A DNA stretch of 64,000 bases from JBBDIK01 sp964640385 (GTDB lineage Bacteria; Actinomycetota; UBA4738; JBBDHU01), in assembly GCA_964640385.1 (NCBI GenBank), contig CAZXFL010000004.1:1-64000 (forward strand), read 5' to 3'. Shown piece after piece: positions 61,674 to 64,000 of this stretch. Position 1 is the first letter of the stretch. Each line of letters opens with the position of its first letter. Under the pieces are notes generated by a model. The model made no database searches. It was not told the DNA's origin and was given only the letters and a program-made list of their open reading frames with translations. The position numbers were made by a program, and so were the translations under genes.

Positions 61674-62675
61674 CTACATCAGCCAGCCCCGGGGAAGGAA
61701 GAGCTGCTCGTACGTGCGGAGGGCGTACCGATCCGTCATCCCGGCGATGAAGTCCGCGATGCGGGTCGGAAGGTCCCCTGGAGCGTGATGGTACTCCTCC
61801 GGGACCTCATCGGGATGGTCCAGGTAGTAGGAGAAGAGGGCTCGGACCAGCCCGATGGCCTTGTCCTGCTCCTCGCGCAGCTCATCTCGTAGGTAGACAT
61901 GCTCGAACATGAAGTCCCGGAGGGCGTCGAGGGCGTCGAAGACCGATGAGGACAGGCGGACCTCCGGGGCGTCGGTGGACTCGGTGACCAGGTCGTTCAC
62001 GAGTGTGTCGATCCGCTGACTGTGGGTCGCCCCCAGCACGACCATGGCGTCCGTCGGCAGGTCGTCGGGCGCCAGGACCCCCGCCCGGACGGCGTCGTCC
62101 ACGTCGTGGTTCACGTAGGCGATCCGGTCCGCGAACCGCACCACCTGGGCCTCGAGCGTGGTCGGAGCCGGCATCGCCCAGGTGTGGCCCAGGATGCCGT
62201 CGCGGACCTCCCAGGTCAGGTTCAGTCCCCGGCCGTCGCGTTCGAGGTGCTCGACGATCCGCAGGCTTTGCTCAGAGTGGCGGAAGGGCCGTCCCAAGAA
62301 CGGCTCGAGCGCCTTCTCTCCGAGATGCCCGAAGGGGGTGTGACCGAGGTCGTGCCCGAGACCGATCGCCTCGGTCAGATCCTCGTTGAGACGCAGCGCG
62401 CGGGCCATCGTTCGAGCGATCTGCGTGACCTCGAGCGTATGGGTAAGCCGGACGCGGTAGTGATCCCCCTCCGGCGCGAGGAACACCTGCGTCTTGTGCT
62501 TCAGGCGCCGGAACGCCTTCGAGTGAACGAGCCGGTCGCGGTCCTGCTGGAAGCACGTCCGCAGCCGATCCGGATCTTCGTGCCGCTCGCGCCCCTTGGT
62601 CTGGGAGGCGAACGTCGCACGCTCGGACAGTGACGCATGTTCGATCTCTTCCGTTCGTTCACGAGGGGTCGTCAT
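61674..62675 (-). CDS. dgt: Deoxyguanosinetriphosphate triphosphohydrolase-like protein
   Basis: ATG 62675 follows a promoter-like box by 8 bases. The 333-residue HD-domain protein has the family pattern DRDRLVHSKAFRRLKHKTQVF, the HTLEVTQIARTMARAL helix (His), GLGHDLGHTPFGH (the HD metal pair), and the RFADRIAYVNHDVDDA segment with the last metal Asp. It hydrolyses dNTPs to deoxynucleosides and triphosphate. It lies 17 bases before dnaG, probably one operon. Confidence 0.93.
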   Translation of the reverse strand: MTTPRERTEEIEHASLSERATFASQTKGRERHEDPDRLRTCFQQDRDRLVHSKAFRRLKHKTQVFLAPEGDHYRVRLTHTLEVTQIARTMARALRLNEDLTEAIGLGHDLGHTPFGHLGEKALEPFLGRPFRHSEQSLRIVEHLERDGRGLNLTWEVRDGILGHTWAMPAPTTLEAQVVRFADRIAYVNHDVDDAVRAGVLAPDDLPTDAMVVLGATHSQRIDTLVNDLVTESTDAPEVRLSSSVFDALDALRDFMFEHVYLRDELREEQDKAIGLVRALFSYYLDHPDEVPEEYHHAPGDLPTRIADFIAGMTDRYALRTYEQLFLPRGWLM

Positions 62676-62683
62676 CTGAGGCC

Positions 62684-62689
62684 ACGGTA
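62684..62689 (-). promoter_or_regulatory. Candidate -10 box of dgt
   Basis: Minus-strand TACCGT ends 8 bases before ATG 62675. Confidence 0.4.
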
Positions 62690-62746
62690 GCACGGGGGTA
62701 CGACACATCCGCCGACAGGCAGCGGTGTGCGACCTGGATCAGCCGG

Positions 62747-63355
62747 CTACCGCCCCAACATCCGGTAATACAGGTACGCGAAGACCTCGCGCAGGTACCC
62801 CTCCCCCCGGGTGGGCTGGGACGTCGCAGCAGAGTGCCACGTCGCCGATGCGTAGCCCTGGATGCCGAGATCGTGCGCCATCCGCTTGATGCGCAGGTTG
62901 TGCCACGGGTCCGACACGAGGAACGCGCTGTCGAGCCCCTGGTCCCGCAAGTACCGGGTGGCAGCCTGCAGGCTCTCGAACGTAGTCGAGCCCTCCGGGA
63001 TCACGATCACCGCCCACTCGGGAACCCCCTGCTCGAGCAGGTAGGTCCTGCCGGCCTCCGCTTCGGTCGTCCGCTCCCCGGGTTGGCCCGCCCCGATCGC
63101 CAGGATGCGAGACGCGCGGCCCGTGTCGAACAGCATCTTCGCGTGATCCAGGCGGCCCGCGAAGACGGGCGAGGGTTGCCCTTGGTACTGCGCAGCGCCG
63201 AGAACGATGATGGCATCGGTCCGGTCGATGGTGCTGGCGTCGTCGGTGTGCGCCGCGTTCCAGACGGCCGCCGCCGTCGCCGCGATCGCAACGATCGGGA
63301 CGACCAGCGCGAGGACGACCACGGTGACAACGATGCGGCGACGCGTGACAGCCAC
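62747..63355 (-). CDS. YdcF/SanA-family (DUF218) membrane-anchored protein
   Basis: GTG 63355. The 202-residue protein has one N-terminal membrane helix (about residues 7-33) and the DUF218 domain: IIVLGAAQYQGQPSPVFAGRLDHA, ILAIGAG, EAEAGRTYLLEQGVP, TTFESLQAATRYL and SDPWHNLRIKRMA. Members act on envelope-related substrates or the SanA vancomycin-permeability trait; the mechanism is unresolved. Confidence 0.88.
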   Translation of the reverse strand: MAVTRRRIVVTVVVLALVVPIVAIAATAAAVWNAAHTDDASTIDRTDAIIVLGAAQYQGQPSPVFAGRLDHAKMLFDTGRASRILAIGAGQPGERTTEAEAGRTYLLEQGVPEWAVIVIPEGSTTFESLQAATRYLRDQGLDSAFLVSDPWHNLRIKRMAHDLGIQGYASATWHSAATSQPTRGEGYLREVFAYLYYRMLGR

Positions 63356-63364
63356 TTCCCGCCG

Positions 63365-63370
63365 AGCCTA
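63365..63370 (-). promoter_or_regulatory. Candidate -10 box of the YdcF-like gene
   Basis: Minus-strand TAGGCT ends 9 bases before GTG 63355. Confidence 0.35.
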
Positions 63371-63397
63371 TCACCGCCCTCCGACACGCCTGCCACC

Positions 63398-63892
63398 TTA
63401 GTCCTGCGGCGGGATGAGCCCGCTCGCGACGAGCACGTCCTCGAACTCCGCCCGCGTGAAAGCGAGCCCGGTCACCGACCGCGCATCGCACGGCGGCTCC
63501 TCCTCCCACACCAGGATCCAGTCACGACCGGCGCCGGGGAAGCCCAGCAGCCTGCCCGTACCTCCGGTCGGTACCTGAAACGTCCCGGCCTCAGGCATCG
63601 CCTCGCCGATCTCGCCGCTGATCCCCGATGTGAAGTGCAAACGACGGCCGGCCGGATCGCGGTAGGACATCCGGACGCCGACGTGGTCCGACTCATGAAC
63701 CTGGGCCCGGGTCTGCAGTTCGAAGCGCTCCGGGGGGAACAGGTTCACGTCGCACATCACGGCATCCGGGGCGACGACCGATCCCGGCGCCGCATCCGGC
63801 TGCGTTGACGATGGCCGGGAACATGCAACCAGCGACACACTCAGGAGGGCCGCCGCTGCCGCGGCGGCCCTCCCTGCGAACGCACCCCTCAT
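63398..63892 (-). CDS. Putative lipoprotein of unknown function
   Basis: The 164-residue product has a lipoprotein signal (Ala/Leu run ending LVAC, lipobox Cys24) and a Ser/Pro/Thr linker, then an extracytoplasmic beta-rich domain with MCDVNLFPPERFELQ and a second Cys in EEEPPCDARS. It is not recognised. Its ATG overlaps the stop of the gene running in from the right edge (ATGA), so the two are probably one operon. Confidence 0.72.
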   Translation of the reverse strand: MRGAFAGRAAAAAAALLSVSLVACSRPSSTQPDAAPGSVVAPDAVMCDVNLFPPERFELQTRAQVHESDHVGVRMSYRDPAGRRLHFTSGISGEIGEAMPEAGTFQVPTGGTGRLLGFPGAGRDWILVWEEEPPCDARSVTGLAFTRAEFEDVLVASGLIPPQD

Positions 63893-64000
63893 CCCTGCAC
63901 CACGCTGGGCATCGAGGCCGGCACCGGGACCGTGAGCGGTCCGCGGCCGTCGGGCCGTCGCTCCTGGCCCAGCCCCGTGAACACGCCCGGCAGGCTCTGA
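63889..64000 (-). CDS. C-terminal end of a gene entering from the right edge
   Basis: A frame open from the window edge reads QSLPGVFTGLGQERRPDGRG and ends in a Pro/Val-rich tail with TGA overlapping the lipoprotein ATG. The ATGA junction is the usual operon coupling in this genome. It is too short to identify. Confidence 0.45.
   Translation of the reverse strand, partial: QSLPGVFTGLGQERRPDGRGPLTVPVPASMPSVVQG

Overview
This 64 kb window is a chromosomal segment of an uncultured or little-studied actinobacterium (Actinomycetota). The evidence is very high G+C throughout, frequent GTG/TTG starts, Tat signals, an actinobacterial-type qcrCAB with a diheme cytochrome c subunit next to ctaC/D/E/F, a dgt-dnaG-rpoD-tRNA-Asn block, an MMPL transporter and many apparently leaderless genes. 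It looks like core genome. There is no insertion sequence, integrase, phage gene, CRISPR array or rRNA operon. Genes are packed tightly: ten same-strand junctions overlap by ATGA/GTGA, and six convergent pairs share a CTAG/CTAA tetranucleotide as both stop codons.

Layout. 0-5.5 kb: a secreted Ca-repeat/M23 protein, then a minus-strand set (HdeD-like protein, TetR regulator, Tat-exported agmatine-deiminase-like protein, N-acyl-D-amino-acid deacylase). 5.5-12.6 kb: the aerobic terminal respiratory chain, with ctaG divergent from a seven-gene operon ctaE-qcrC-qcrA-qcrB-ctaC-ctaD-ctaF. 12.6-23.1 kb: acyl-CoA synthetase, AI-2E transporter, membrane phosphoesterase, potassium channel, UPF0104 protein, a membrane alpha/beta hydrolase with a histone-like tail, and a CPBP protease. 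23.1-35.7 kb: M20 peptidase, SURF1, ABC-F ATPase, Cupin_5, a coiled-coil MMPL transporter, DinB-like protein, pirin, class C hydrolase, TetR and a decayed capA. 35.7-39.3 kb: formaldehyde dehydrogenase, GlcG/HbpS, a DddP-like M24 protein and a VOC protein. 39.3-49.8 kb: small basic and zinc-ribbon proteins, two further RTX-like secreted proteins, tRNA-Val and tRNA-Met, DEAD-box helicase, SnoaL-like protein, amine oxidase and NodB deacetylase. 49.8-58.4 kb: a putative glycosidase, then a four-gene operon of GcvT-fold C1-transfer enzymes (DmdA-like protein, two FAD-GcvT fusions and an embedded serine hydrolase), then tRNA-Asn. 58.4-64 kb: rpoD, dnaG, dgt, a YdcF-like protein, a lipoprotein and the end of one more gene.

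How the parts may work together. The respiratory operon, ctaG and SURF1 form a cytochrome bcc-aa3 system. The strongest metabolic theme is demethylation of methylated amines or sulfonium compounds. GcvT-fold enzymes would pass methyl or methylene groups to tetrahydrofolate, and a glutathione-independent formaldehyde dehydrogenase would deal with free formaldehyde. An M24 protein resembling the DMSP lyase DddP, but lacking two predicted metal ligands, sits beside the dehydrogenase. Substrates cannot be fixed from sequence.

A recurrent signal is a -10-like TAnnnT hexamer ending 6-10 bases before an ATG/GTG/TTG with no Shine-Dalgarno sequence. It appears at about twenty genes and was used here to choose several starts.
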